From Omphiscola glabra (taxonomy: Eukaryota; Mollusca; Gastropoda; Lymnaeidae): a stretch of DNA of 64,000 bases. The notes below the pieces were generated by a model. The model saw only the letters and a list, made by a program, of their open reading frames with translations, was not told the origin of the DNA and did not search any database. A program made the translations under genes and the position numbers. Of the stretch, positions 1 to 10,205 are shown one piece after another (within the stretch, counting starts at the first letter, position 1; the number at the start of each line of letters is the position of its first letter). The stretch is from positions 27,497,503 through 27,561,502 of the forward strand of contig OZ024806.1 of NCBI GenBank assembly GCA_964017045.1, in the 5' to 3' direction.

Positions 1-1750
1 TAGTTTAAAGATTTCCATTAGAGGACGGCCTATAATCAGAGCAATATGGTATTTTTAAACATTTACACACGTAAACAATAAAAATTTCGGGGGATTCGAA
101 AGGCGAGCTCCGACGAAACTGTTTACCAATCCTCGGATGCATTATGCGACATATATAAGCAACTGAATGTGATAACGTGACTCCATCATCAGCAATGGCA
201 CATGTAGGGCTCTAGCCTGTTCCACGTCATCCTTCCATTTAGAGCGATCCACTGCTTTTCGTCTCCATGTCCGGATACCTTTACTTCACCAACAAATTAC
301 ATAAAAATGGCTCTAATGAATTGGTTAATTGGAATAAACAATATATTTCAAATTTTTATTTTGTTTAATTTGTTTCCCTCATAAAAGTGATACGTATGTA
401 ACGATAATACCGTACTAGTAGCTTAAAGACATTAGGTCATACAGACCGTGTCCACTCTCTATATATAAGCTAGGGTCTCTCAACCTGGTGGATTTCGTAC
501 CCCGAGGAGGTGGGAGGCGACATCTTAAGAGAACATGAGAACAGATGAGCTGTCAATTTATGATAAAATGTATGATATTTAAAAATGTCAGCTTTGGTTT
601 ACTTAATGCAATAATTTGCGTGATTATTTTATCCGTTCTACATTTCTCTTTGTAATTCAAAGTTGTTGGTCATTAAATTTATAAAGCTGATATTAAGGGG
701 AAAAAACAATTCAGGGTCCCCGTCCCCAATGTTATAAAAAAGTTATTAACCCTCCAAGAGTTCCGTTCTGATAATGATGGATACTTGTGCCAAGATTGGT
801 CAAGATCCAACATCCCATGTAGAAACGTATGTGGAGCAAATAAACCCACAGACAAACAAATAAACCTACACATTTTCACGTTTATATAATATAAAGATAT
901 ATAAATTTAATTCCTTTTTACTTTTGTTGGGTTTGCTAGACGTAGTCAAACTATTCGCAGGTGGTGTGGAGCATAGAACAAGTTGGGAAACACTATGCAC
1001 TCAGCCATGCCGAGGCACAGTCGTCGCTCTATAGAAACAAAGTTGTGAGAGAGCATATAGCATGGAGCCGTGCCGAATAGGTTAGTAGATTGACGTAAAT
1101 ATTTTAGGTGCTATCATCGCGATGACATGACAGTGTACAGAAACATTGGGTTCAAGCCCCAGTACAGATAGCGTTAAGTATTTACGTCCCCCGAAGCCAA
1201 CACGTCTAAAGTGCCCTAATGCCCTCTTCCTAAAAATAATCATCGGCCCGTTTATAAGATAAAGTTTGACGTAAGTAGATAATTTAAGTTCAAAGATTTC
1301 GACACCCCACCCCCCTTCCAAACCCACTTTTTTTTTTCAAAACTGTAACAGTAACATGGTGAACTCAAAAGTATAAAACTTTCCCATCACGTGACTCCTC
1401 GCTTCTGCATCTATCCACATTCCTACTTAATTACCTATACGTAAAAAAGGAAAGGAAAAACAAGAAAAACAACACACATGACCTACAGTGTTTAAAAGAA
1501 GTTAACAAATGGACCACTTCCTCTCACGCAACTGCTGTGGAGCATACACCTGAGGTTGGACGTGGCTCGTCACGTGGTCTTGTTGATTTATCTTCACCCC
1601 AGTGTTTGTCGTCTGCTGGTAAAAATTAAAACACAAATTTAAAACAAACTTGTTTAATGAAATACCCGAACAGTTTGTTCAACTGAGATCTGAAATCGTG
1701 TTTCGGTTGCTGGGCTCAAGTGTTTGTCACGTAAGCTATACGTCGTATAT
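1..1750. other. intergenic, no gene recognised
   Basis: Short open frames on both strands show no recognisable protein, no paired splice sites in a coding frame and no family motif. I see AT-rich unique sequence with a few homopolymer runs and nothing else I can name. Confidence 0.5.
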
Positions 1751-1764
1751 TTGTAAAACTACTG

Positions 1765-1935
1765 GGTTGTACATGTCATATGCTGGCCTTGTGGGTGTTT
1801 AGGGTTGACATGGCTCGGGCTGTACATGATGGGCTTGTACATGTTAGGGTTGTACATATTAGGGTTGTACATGTTGGGGCAGTATATGCCCGGGTTGCAA
1901 GTTTTGAGGCTATACATTTTGGGTTTGTATAAGTT
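1765..1935. repeat. degenerate ~15-bp tandem repeat
   Basis: About ten imperfect copies of a unit like TTGTACATGTTAGGG. The reverse strand reads as a repeated short peptide (YNPNM-like) only because the unit length is a multiple of three. I do not regard it as coding. Confidence 0.75.
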
Positions 1936-1974
1936 AGGCTGCAGGTGTTGAAGTTGTACTGTTGCACATAAACA

Positions 1975-2295
1975 ATTTCGTATCACAAACACATATGTCT
2001 AACAATTAAGTATCACCCACAAATATGTTTAACAATTTAGTATCATCCACACATACCTCTAACAATTTAGCATCACCCACACATATATGTTTAACCATTT
2101 AATATCGAACACACATGTTTAATTTAGTATCACCCACACATTTCTAACGATTTAGAATCACACGCACACATATTTCTAACAATTTAGGATCACCCACACA
2201 TACTTCTAACAATTTAGGATCACCCACACATATTTCTATCAATGTAGGATCATCGACACATACTTCTGACAATTTAGGATCACTCACACACATGT
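1975..2295. repeat. 30-bp minisatellite, ~10 copies
   Basis: Imperfect direct repeats built from the blocks AACAATTTAGGATCACCCA and CACATATTTCT. Copies differ mainly by substitutions and short gaps. It follows the 15-bp array directly. Confidence 0.85.
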
Positions 2296-3169
2296 CTTAC
2301 ACGCACGATTATGCAGTTGCGGATAATCCACGCAGAATATTAACAAACACGCCATAAATCTATTGTCGTCAAGTTGTTGGTAATCCATGCATTCGCATCC
2401 ACAACGGATATCCACAGAGGGTTCATCCACAAATCCGTCTTCTATCTAGATGCCTACACAAGGAGGCTATTCAGACATCAATCTGTAACACACAGAGTAA
2501 CATTATGCTCAACAACCCAATGTAACAAAGCGACTGAAAATTAAGCATACATATAAGAAACAGCGGTTCTTAGCCTATAGTTTATTAGCCCCCCTTGGGA
2601 TCCGTGTAAACGTGTCAAGGGGTCCTTGGGCTGCATTTCCTTTGTAATTTTATTTTACGCCTTTAAAATCTTGATTCTAAGAAATGACTAGCAAAGGAGC
2701 AAAAAAAAATCATGTCGAGATCTCCTAATTACCCTTGATTACCCCTGATTACCCCTAATTACCCTTGGTTACCCCTGATCTATACCCATATCTTTCTCAA
2801 TAATGACTACATATGACGTCATGTGTTTTACAATTAATTCTAATCTGACAATAATGGCTATTTTCTATAACGGGCGGGCGGGATCTCTTAGGAGTCGGTT
2901 GGACTCCACGTCCATGAGATGCCAGTCATTTTATTATGAGCATCCTTGTTGTCTTTCTTGGAAGACACGGCTAAATGTCAGTTGCCAAGGACATGACATT
3001 AAATTTATTTTTGAGAATTCATGATTATTTACCACGTCTACTATCAAGTGACATCTCTGTTGTTGGGGGGGGGGGGGGGGACGCTCGTCTCATTGTTATT
3101 GCTACTGTCTCAGTAAAATGGGGAATTCCCTAAAGATGGTTACACAATTGCAAGAAAATAACGTTAGAT
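2296..3169. other. intergenic with a hAT-like end fragment
   Basis: At 2561 the sequence CAGCGGTTCTTAGCC looks like the terminus of a SPIN/hAT-type element, but I find no matching opposite end. A short array of TTACCCCTGA-like 13-mers lies at 2725-2780. A run of Gs lies near 3064-3080. No gene recognised. Confidence 0.45.
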
Positions 3170-3373
3170 CAGTGGTCGTAAAACTCATTAGTAAAAGAGC
3201 CAAAACTCTGCAGCAGGACGATTAAAAAAAGTTGAGAGCCAAATTTCTTTTCAAGCACCAGTCAAGAGCAATGTTTTTCGGAGTCAAAACCAATTTGTGG
3301 CCGACTGACCGAACCGCATTCAGGTCGCTGAAGAGCGGCACGCGGCTCGCAAGCCGCGATTTGCTGACCACTG
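3170..3373. mobile_element. hAT MITE with perfect 8-bp target duplication
   Basis: The 204-bp element begins CAGTGGTCGTAAAACTC and ends GCTGACCACTG. The two ends are inverted copies of CAGTGGTC. It is flanked by the identical octamer CGTTAGAT at 3162-3169 and 3374-3381. CAG-type termini plus an 8-bp duplication are the hallmark of hAT transposons. No transposase frame is present, so it is non-autonomous. Confidence 0.88.
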
Positions 3374-3394
3374 CGTTAGATCGTTGAAGTAGAT

Positions 3395-3499
3395 CAGTGT
3401 TTCCCAAAGCGTGGTTACGCGTACCTCTGAGGTTACGGGAACACTTTGGTGGAGGTACACGCTGCAAGTGACAAAATAAATATCTTTTTATTGTTATTT
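3395..3499. mobile_element. possible small hAT-like insertion
   Basis: Starts CAGTGTTTCCCAAAGCG, a typical hAT 5' end, and is bracketed by AAGTAGAT at 3387-3394 and 3500-3507. The right end is AT-rich and lacks an inverted copy of the left end, so the element is either truncated or the duplication is coincidental. Confidence 0.45.
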
Positions 3500-3509
3500 A
3501 AGTAGATGC

Positions 3510-6500
3510 CATTTTGTTTTTACCAGGGTCATTCAGTGTTACATAATTTATAGACACGGATACACAGAGGTCGAAAGTTTTGGAAACACAAGGTAGATTG
3601 ATCAGGCCCTTCAATTTATTGATGCGTAATTGATATGCTCCTGAACCCGGGGTGGCACCCCCAAGTTACAATGAACAGCCGGATTTATGGTGTTGAAATC
3701 GCCCAACATCGCCAATATATTTAGTATTAGCAATGACAAGATTAGCATACTTTATTTTCAATACCATTTTTCATAGTTTAAGTCGCTCTTGACGTGAGCT
3801 CTTCCCTCTAAATACATGTATTATCTACCGGTGCAGTAGAGGCTATTCAATATTGAGAATGGTTATTTTTAATATGACTTTTGTGTTCATTTTTCACTAA
3901 GAAGGGGTTTGTGGTGGGAGCAATTGTGCAAGATAAGATACTGGCCATAAGACTTTTATTTTACATTAACTTATCCAGAATACGATAACGAAGAAGACGA
4001 TTGGTTAATTAACAGTAAACAATATATAGGCCTATTAATGCATCAATCATATGCATGGTCCTCTAGCGTTCGGCGACCGAGCTCGCTTCATATCTGCGCA
4101 TAACAAAATTAGCATTTGAAGAAGTGCCTGTTGTTGTCTTTTTTTGGACATGCTTTAAAAAAAATTGTGTGTACATTTGATGTCTCCATGAATGAGAGAC
4201 CCAGGTCTCATACCCCAGTTGACCCCAAATAGGCTGCTATATACTTAGGAACCGTGCCAATATATATAACGCAACGGGGGTATGGGGGTGGTTTATCCTT
4301 TTATTGTAGTTTGTTATTTGGGTTGGGGTGGTAGAGAGCAATGTTATATAACAATTATTTTTTTATATTAAATTCTAATTTTTGCTTTTCAAATTAACGA
4401 AATAAGCCTAGATTTTTTAAAATTAAATACAAGTTTGCTTACAATAAGTTGCCATATTTTGTTTAAAAAAAGAATTTAAAAAAAATATTTTTTTTTTTGT
4501 TTTTTGCTTGAAATTTGCTTGTTTCGGATTTTTTTTTGACCTTTTCTTTTATAGCGGGGAGGGGGGGGGTGAATATGGTACGTACCGTTTTAAGATTAGA
4601 GACGTAAATCTCTTATTTAAGTATATGGCTCGTTCCAAAACAGTACACAATAAAAGACGATACCTTATGTTACATAAAAAAAAAAGAATACGATAGTCAA
4701 ACCGGGGCTAATTACAATTAATAAATTTAATTATGTTAATTATAAATTACATTTTTTTAAAAAAATATATAATTAAAGCTATTGACATGATTGATTGATT
4801 TAATGATTGGCTTGTACCGGTACAATGATGAAAAAGATACAACGTTGTGAAAAGGTACAATGATGAAAAGGAATCTACTCACACACGGTAAACCAATCTC
4901 TGTCTCGTAGCAAAGCTCTATAGGAAAAATAGAACACGCTCAAAATATCTCTCGTCTCTTCTTCCACCTCTCTCTCTCTAGACGTTTATATAGCCTGTTA
5001 CATAGATACTTCTACGACGGACTTACGCATTGTATTCCGTTCTCGATATTTCTGCATACTTCTACAGAATTCTAAGAACAATACAGACCATAGATTTTAG
5101 TTAGATGTAATCGAGGTCAAGGGAGACTATTTTTTAGTTAGCCACATCCTAATAGCGCTGCCGAACTTGGGGCCAGCTTAAGTTCATTCACCAGAAAAGA
5201 TGATTGGAAAGTAAACGAGACGCTTATAACAAACGATTGCTAGAAATCATATATAATACTGAATCTTGTGAGTGGGGGGTTCAATGGAAATGTTATATGA
5301 CGTTAATAGGGATAATAGGTGGGTCAAAAAAAGTATACGTATGTATTATATAATATGTGCACGGCCATTCACCATGAGTTATCAGTCGGTATACAAAGAC
5401 CAACAGCTCAAAATGAAATATAACAAGTGTTCTCAGCTCATCGTGGGTAGAAATCTAGGTCCGCTGAACATAAAATCTTAGAATATTATTTGATGTATGT
5501 TTAAGTTTCTAATTTATAAGTGTGGTAGGTGATCTAAGATCTTCTCACTTAAAACATTATTGGGGGGGAGGAGAGCCTAAGTTATAACCAAAAGTGGGGA
5601 TGGGAGAAATAAAACTATAATGGAGAGAAGCTGTCATCTAAAAGTGCACTTTCGAGTAAATTTACAGTTCCTATACTATAAGTTTGTTAAGAGCATCAAC
5701 CCTGAGTACGTGACGTCATTCTAGACTTGTCTCCCCCTAGTTTAATAAAACTGAAATTATTTCAAGGGACCCTACCCCGTGACCGGACCTTATCTTTTAA
5801 TAAAAACCAACTCAGATTCAATAGCGCCGCAACTTCTCTCTGTTTGCTTTCTACAAGTGCGTGTCACCGCCGAGCATGTGACCTCTGACCTCGGAGGTTG
5901 ACATAACGCCGGGCCGCTAAGAGTTTTGGGAGACGCCAAAGTCATTACCAGAACGTGACCAAAGGGCTCTACACGGGTTGCTGCGTGTAATCCGTTGAAT
6001 TCCGGGCAAGTTTGTTTGATCTGCCGGGGTGGCTCGATGTTCATGACGTACGAGGAAATTCGTTCGTTGGGCTCGTGATTACATAATTGTAACGTCCGGA
6101 AGGAGGGGGATCTGGATTGGGTTTGTGATTGGACGTGGAAAGCAGTGGTTCTCAAAGATTTTTTAATTTGTGGGGCGTGTGGAGGGATTAGTGGAAGACT
6201 TGCGATTTATGATTGCAGGAGAACCATTGGATACAAGATTATACTGTACGTTGTAAGACTCCTCTACAGCTTCCAGCAGAATATTGTTTTGTTTTTTGTT
6301 CCATTTAAAAATTTCTTAAAAATCAAAAGATCTATTTTCAAACACTTTTGATACAATTGGTTTATTAAATCTTTGAAAAGTTTTAAAATACTTAAATAAA
6401 ATATTTCACTTCCTGTAATATGGCTTTGGAAAATCCAACTTCCGTCAATAACAATGGCGACCACTTCAGTTTTTGTCTAGTCTCTATTTCTTGTCTTATT

Positions 6501-6670
6501 TTCTTTTGTCCTGTAAGATTAGGAAGGCTCTTAGCCGAAACGCTCTAATCTTAGTGTCCTGTCTTTCAATATAAGCTTCTACATACGTTGTCCTACTATT
6601 TCCTTCACATAGCTTGAAAAAAACCTACGATATTTTCAATGAAAATATACAACAAGTTTGCAACGAATAC
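3510..6670. other. intergenic, no gene recognised
   Basis: Mostly AT-rich sequence with poly-A/T and poly-G runs. A minus-strand open frame of about 120 codons at 5790-6155 has no recognisable domain, no supporting splice context and mixed composition, so I do not call it a gene. CAGTGGTTCTCAAAG at 6143 resembles a hAT terminus without a partner end. Confidence 0.45.
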
Positions 6671-6675
6671 GTGAT

Positions 6676-7863
6676 TATTGGCTTATCATCAACACTATCA
6701 TCATCAGTGGCGCTACAGCCCATCTGGGACCCTGGCCTTTGTGGATCCCTCCACTTCCTACAAGGTACTAGATTATTGACTTATCATCAGTGGCGCTACA
6801 GCCCATGTGGGGCCCTGGCCTTTGTGTATCCCTTCACTTCCTACAAGGCAGTAGAGTATTGGCTTATCATCAGTGGCGCTACAGCCCATGTGGGGCCCTG
6901 GCCTTTGTGTATCCCTCCACTTCCTACAAGGCAGTAGAGTATTGGCTTATCATCAGTGGCGCTACAGCCCATGTGGGGCCCTGGCCTTTGTGTATCCCTC
7001 CACTTCCTACAAGGCAGTAGAGTATTGGCTTATCATCAGTGGCGCTACAGCCCATGTGGGGCCCTGGCCTTTGTGTATCCCTCCACTTCCTACAAGGCAG
7101 TAGAGTATTGGCTTATCATCAGTGGCGCTACAGCCCATGTGGGGCCCTGGCCTTTGTGTATCCCTCCACTTCCTACAAGGCAGTAGAGTATTGGCTTATC
7201 ATCAGTGGCGCTACAGCCCATGTGGGGCCCTGGCCTTTGTGTATCCCTCCACTTCCTACAAGGCAGTAGAGTATTGGCTTATCATCAGTGGCGCTACAGC
7301 CCATGTGGGGCCCTGGCCTTTGTGTATCCCTCCACTTCCTACAAGGCAGTAGAGTATTGGCTTATCATCAAGGGCGCTACAGCCCATGTAGGGCCCTGGC
7401 CTTTGTGTATCCCTCCACTTCCTACAAGGCAGTAGAGTATTGGCTTATCATCAGTGGCGCTACAGCCCATGTGGGGCCCTGGCCTTTGTGTATCCCTCCA
7501 CTTCCTACAAGGCAGTAGAGTATTGGCTTATCATCAGTGGCGCTACAGCCCATGTGGGGCCCTGGCCTTTGTGTATCCCTCCACTTCCTACAAGGCAGTA
7601 GAGTATTGGCTTATCATCAGTGGCGCTACAGCCCATGTGGGGCCCTGGCCTTTGTGTATCCCTCCACTTCCTACAAGGCAGTAGAGTATTGGCTTATCAT
7701 CAGTGGCGCTACAGCCCATGTGGGACCCTGGCCTTTGTGTATCCCTCCACTTCCTACAAGGCAGTAGAGTATTGGCTTATCATCAGTGGCGCTACAGCCC
7801 ATGTGGGGCCCTGGCCTTTGTGTATCCCTCCACTTCCTACAAGGCAGTAAAGTATTGGCTTAC
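6676..7863. repeat. 83-bp tandem repeat, ~14 copies
   Basis: Near-identical 83-bp units contain GTGGCGCTACAGCCCATG and CCACTTCCTACAAGGCAG. The first two copies and the last are the most diverged; the central ones differ by one to three bases. Because 83 is not a multiple of three, each unit shifts frame, producing a ladder of overlapping 76-codon open frames every 83 bp. These are an artefact of the array and not genes. Confidence 0.97.
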
Positions 7864-8740
7864 TTGTCGACAAAATTACATGTAGCTGCAGCAAAGTTCG
7901 AATGAAAGAAAATTGCGTTTATGAAAACACTGAGACAAGCCAGATTTCAACAGATGTATTCTTTTTTTAATAAACCACCGGAAATCGTTAAAAATAAAAT
8001 ACACCACCTCTGAACCGACAAAATACGTTCCTAAAACCAACTTGTTTGGCAAGTGGATACATAATTCAGTCACACAAACTAGAAAAGGCCACACAGATTG
8101 TCAGAAGGTGGGTTTTTTTGTGTGTATGTCTTTGCATTCCACTTCAGGCAGTAAAACAGCTTGTCTTATATATCTATATATATATATATATTTATATATT
8201 TTTAAAAAATGTATTTCCTTATTTTTTGTTGCTTGCCGTCGAAGTTTTCAACTGCTCAAAAAGAAATTCATGAAAATAGCAAGCTCTTATTTTTTTTTGT
8301 AAATTTCTGTAATTTTTCATTCGTATATTAAATTATTCAACAAATCTCATAAATTCTTACAATGCACACAAAAAAGAAATGTAATGCCTTGTCAACCCAT
8401 TGAATTTTAAAGATTAACAATGCTGCTTTATTTACAAACGCTTCTTTATATTTTTTTTAATTTACTCTTAAGCCTTATCGCAGTGGAGCGCTCTTATGAT
8501 TAGTTCATTCTAATAGTGAAGAAAATGACATCGGTAATAAAAGTAATAAATACAAATAATAGTATGAATTAGAGTTCGTGATAAAAAAAATTCAATCTTT
8601 TTTAAAAATCTTTAAGCTTTAAAATTCTTGTTAATGATTGACTTATTAGAACTCAAAACATAAATTAGTTTTACAAAAAATATCAGCTGTATAAAAATCT
8701 TATATCAATTTAATTCGAAGCTCCAATTAACTTCTTCAGC
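7864..8740. other. intergenic, AT-rich
   Basis: Contains a short TA microsatellite near 8170-8200 and poly-T runs. No gene, RNA or element recognised. Confidence 0.5.
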
Positions 8741-8744
8741 ACCC

Positions 8745-9045
8745 CCTCCACGAGCCTTTACTTACACCCTCTGACTTACGCCCCCTCCCCCGTACCATGC
8801 AACCTCTTCACTAACGCCTCCTCATTTACGCCGCTTCACTCACACGCCCTAACTCATTCTCACATGCCCCTTCGGTTACAACCCCAGACATACACCCTCT
8901 CACTAACGCCCACTTATTATGTAACCTCTTCTCTTACGCCCCCTCATTTATGTCGCCTCACTCACACGCCCTAACTCATGCTCACACGCCCCCTCTATGA
9001 CGCCCCCAGAGTTACACCCTCTCTAGTTACCCAACTATTCCCTTC
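8745..9045. repeat. pyrimidine-rich degenerate repeat
   Basis: Two copies of a unit of roughly 130-140 bp, rich in CGCCCCCTCA and ACACCCTCTCACT motifs; CACACGCCCTAACTCAT occurs in both copies. The shorter sub-repeats suggest it grew from a simple CT-rich stretch. Confidence 0.7.
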
Positions 9046-9134
9046 CACTGTTAGACTTAAAGTCTGATCCCACTAATCCCTTCCTGCGTTAACCGCATGG
9101 GATTGATTACGCTCGTTATCGCTTCCATCTAACC

Positions 9135-9336
9135 CAGCGGTTCTTAGCCTGTGGTTCGCGACCCCTTTGCGGGTCCAGTGAACCTTTCACAGGGATCGCC
9201 TTAGACCATCGGAAATGACATAAACACTAGTTACTAAGCAATGAAAATAATGTTGCCGTTTGGGGGGGGGGGGGGTCGCTACAACATAAGGAACTGTATT
9301 AAAGGGTCGCGGCATAAGGAGGGTTGAGAACCACTA
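9135..9336. mobile_element. SPIN-like hAT MITE
   Basis: The 202-bp element starts CAGCGGTTCTTAGCC and ends GGTTGAGAACCACTA, an imperfect inverted copy. The interior carries GGTTCGCGACCCCTTTG, CTTTCACAGGGATCGCC and a G run. This arrangement matches my recollection of SPIN non-autonomous elements. Flanks ATCTAACC (9127-9134) and GTCTAACC (9337-9344) agree at seven of eight positions. No coding capacity. Confidence 0.85.
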
Positions 9337-9344
9337 GTCTAACC

Positions 9345-10200
9345 CTTACCTGTATCCTTATGGAAACTTAGATCAAAGTCCGATAACGCCTTTCTATCCA
9401 AGTGAAGAAAACGCCGACAACTGATTGATTGATTCAATAACCACGATTAAAGAAAGAAAGAAAAAATAAGGAAAGGGTATCTATAAATAGCTCAAACTTT
9501 GGCCTACATATCGCGCTTTAACGGAATCGCCCTTGGGTACATCTATAAATAGAACTTCCCGCTAGGAATGCCGATAGAGGATTGTGACGTCATAATGACG
9601 CCCGCCCGGAAGGGTGCTCCTTCTCCAATCTATAATTATTCCATTGTTGGTGCTTCCCTTTTAAGAGGGGAACGGAATTCTGCAAAGGATCATGCCATGC
9701 TAACCCCACTCCTTATCACTGCATTCAAAGCCTGGCGACGTTACATTCCATACCCCCCCTCCCAACCCAAACTGGTTCACGAGCCCATTTTTCGACATTC
9801 TGGGTTGGAACTATTTTTTGGCTGCTAATACTGGTATTGCTAGAGCACAAATGATATAATCGTCGATCTATTCGATTATTAAATTTAAGTACTTATCGTT
9901 TAACTTATAGTTCACTATTCATTTTTTTTTTTCATCAATAATTTAGGATTAACCTCGAAATCGCTTCAAGGGGGTGGGTTTTTGGTGTGGCGTGGGGATG
10001 ATGGTGGTCCAGTAGGAAGTCTTAAGTCCATTCAAACTGCTTACATTCCAAGATAAGATATTCAAATTCCAAGTTATAATTTTTTTACACTTATTTCCGT
10101 TGGATCAGTGATCCACAAAACTGAGTTCCAGTGTCACTTGTCTGGCATCTGCGGCTATTTGAATGGTTTAAAAAGAGGCAGGCGTATTGGGTTTCACTGA
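9345..10200. other. intergenic, no supported gene
   Basis: A plus-strand open frame of 86 codons at 9568-9828 shows no recognisable domain and no splice partners. It could be chance. Nothing else recognised. Confidence 0.4.
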
Positions 10201-10205
10201 CTTGC

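Noticed and set aside
2561..2684. hAT element starting CAGCGGTTCTTAGCC
   Set aside because: A seven-of-eight flanking match exists but the right boundary has no terminal inverted repeat, so only an end fragment is supported.
5790..6155. 121-codon minus-strand frame
   Set aside because: No domain, no splice context and no neighbouring exons. Its length is not exceptional in a 64-kb window.
6143..6198. hAT element starting CAGTGGTTCTCAAAG
   Set aside because: No inverted right end; the best flanking octamer pair agrees at only six of eight positions.
6614..7885. A ladder of near-identical 76-codon genes
   Set aside because: Each is the same 83-bp satellite read from successive units; the spacing of exactly 83 bp shows it.
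9568..9828. 86-codon plus-strand frame
   Set aside because: No recognisable motif and no upstream promoter or downstream exon; could be chance.
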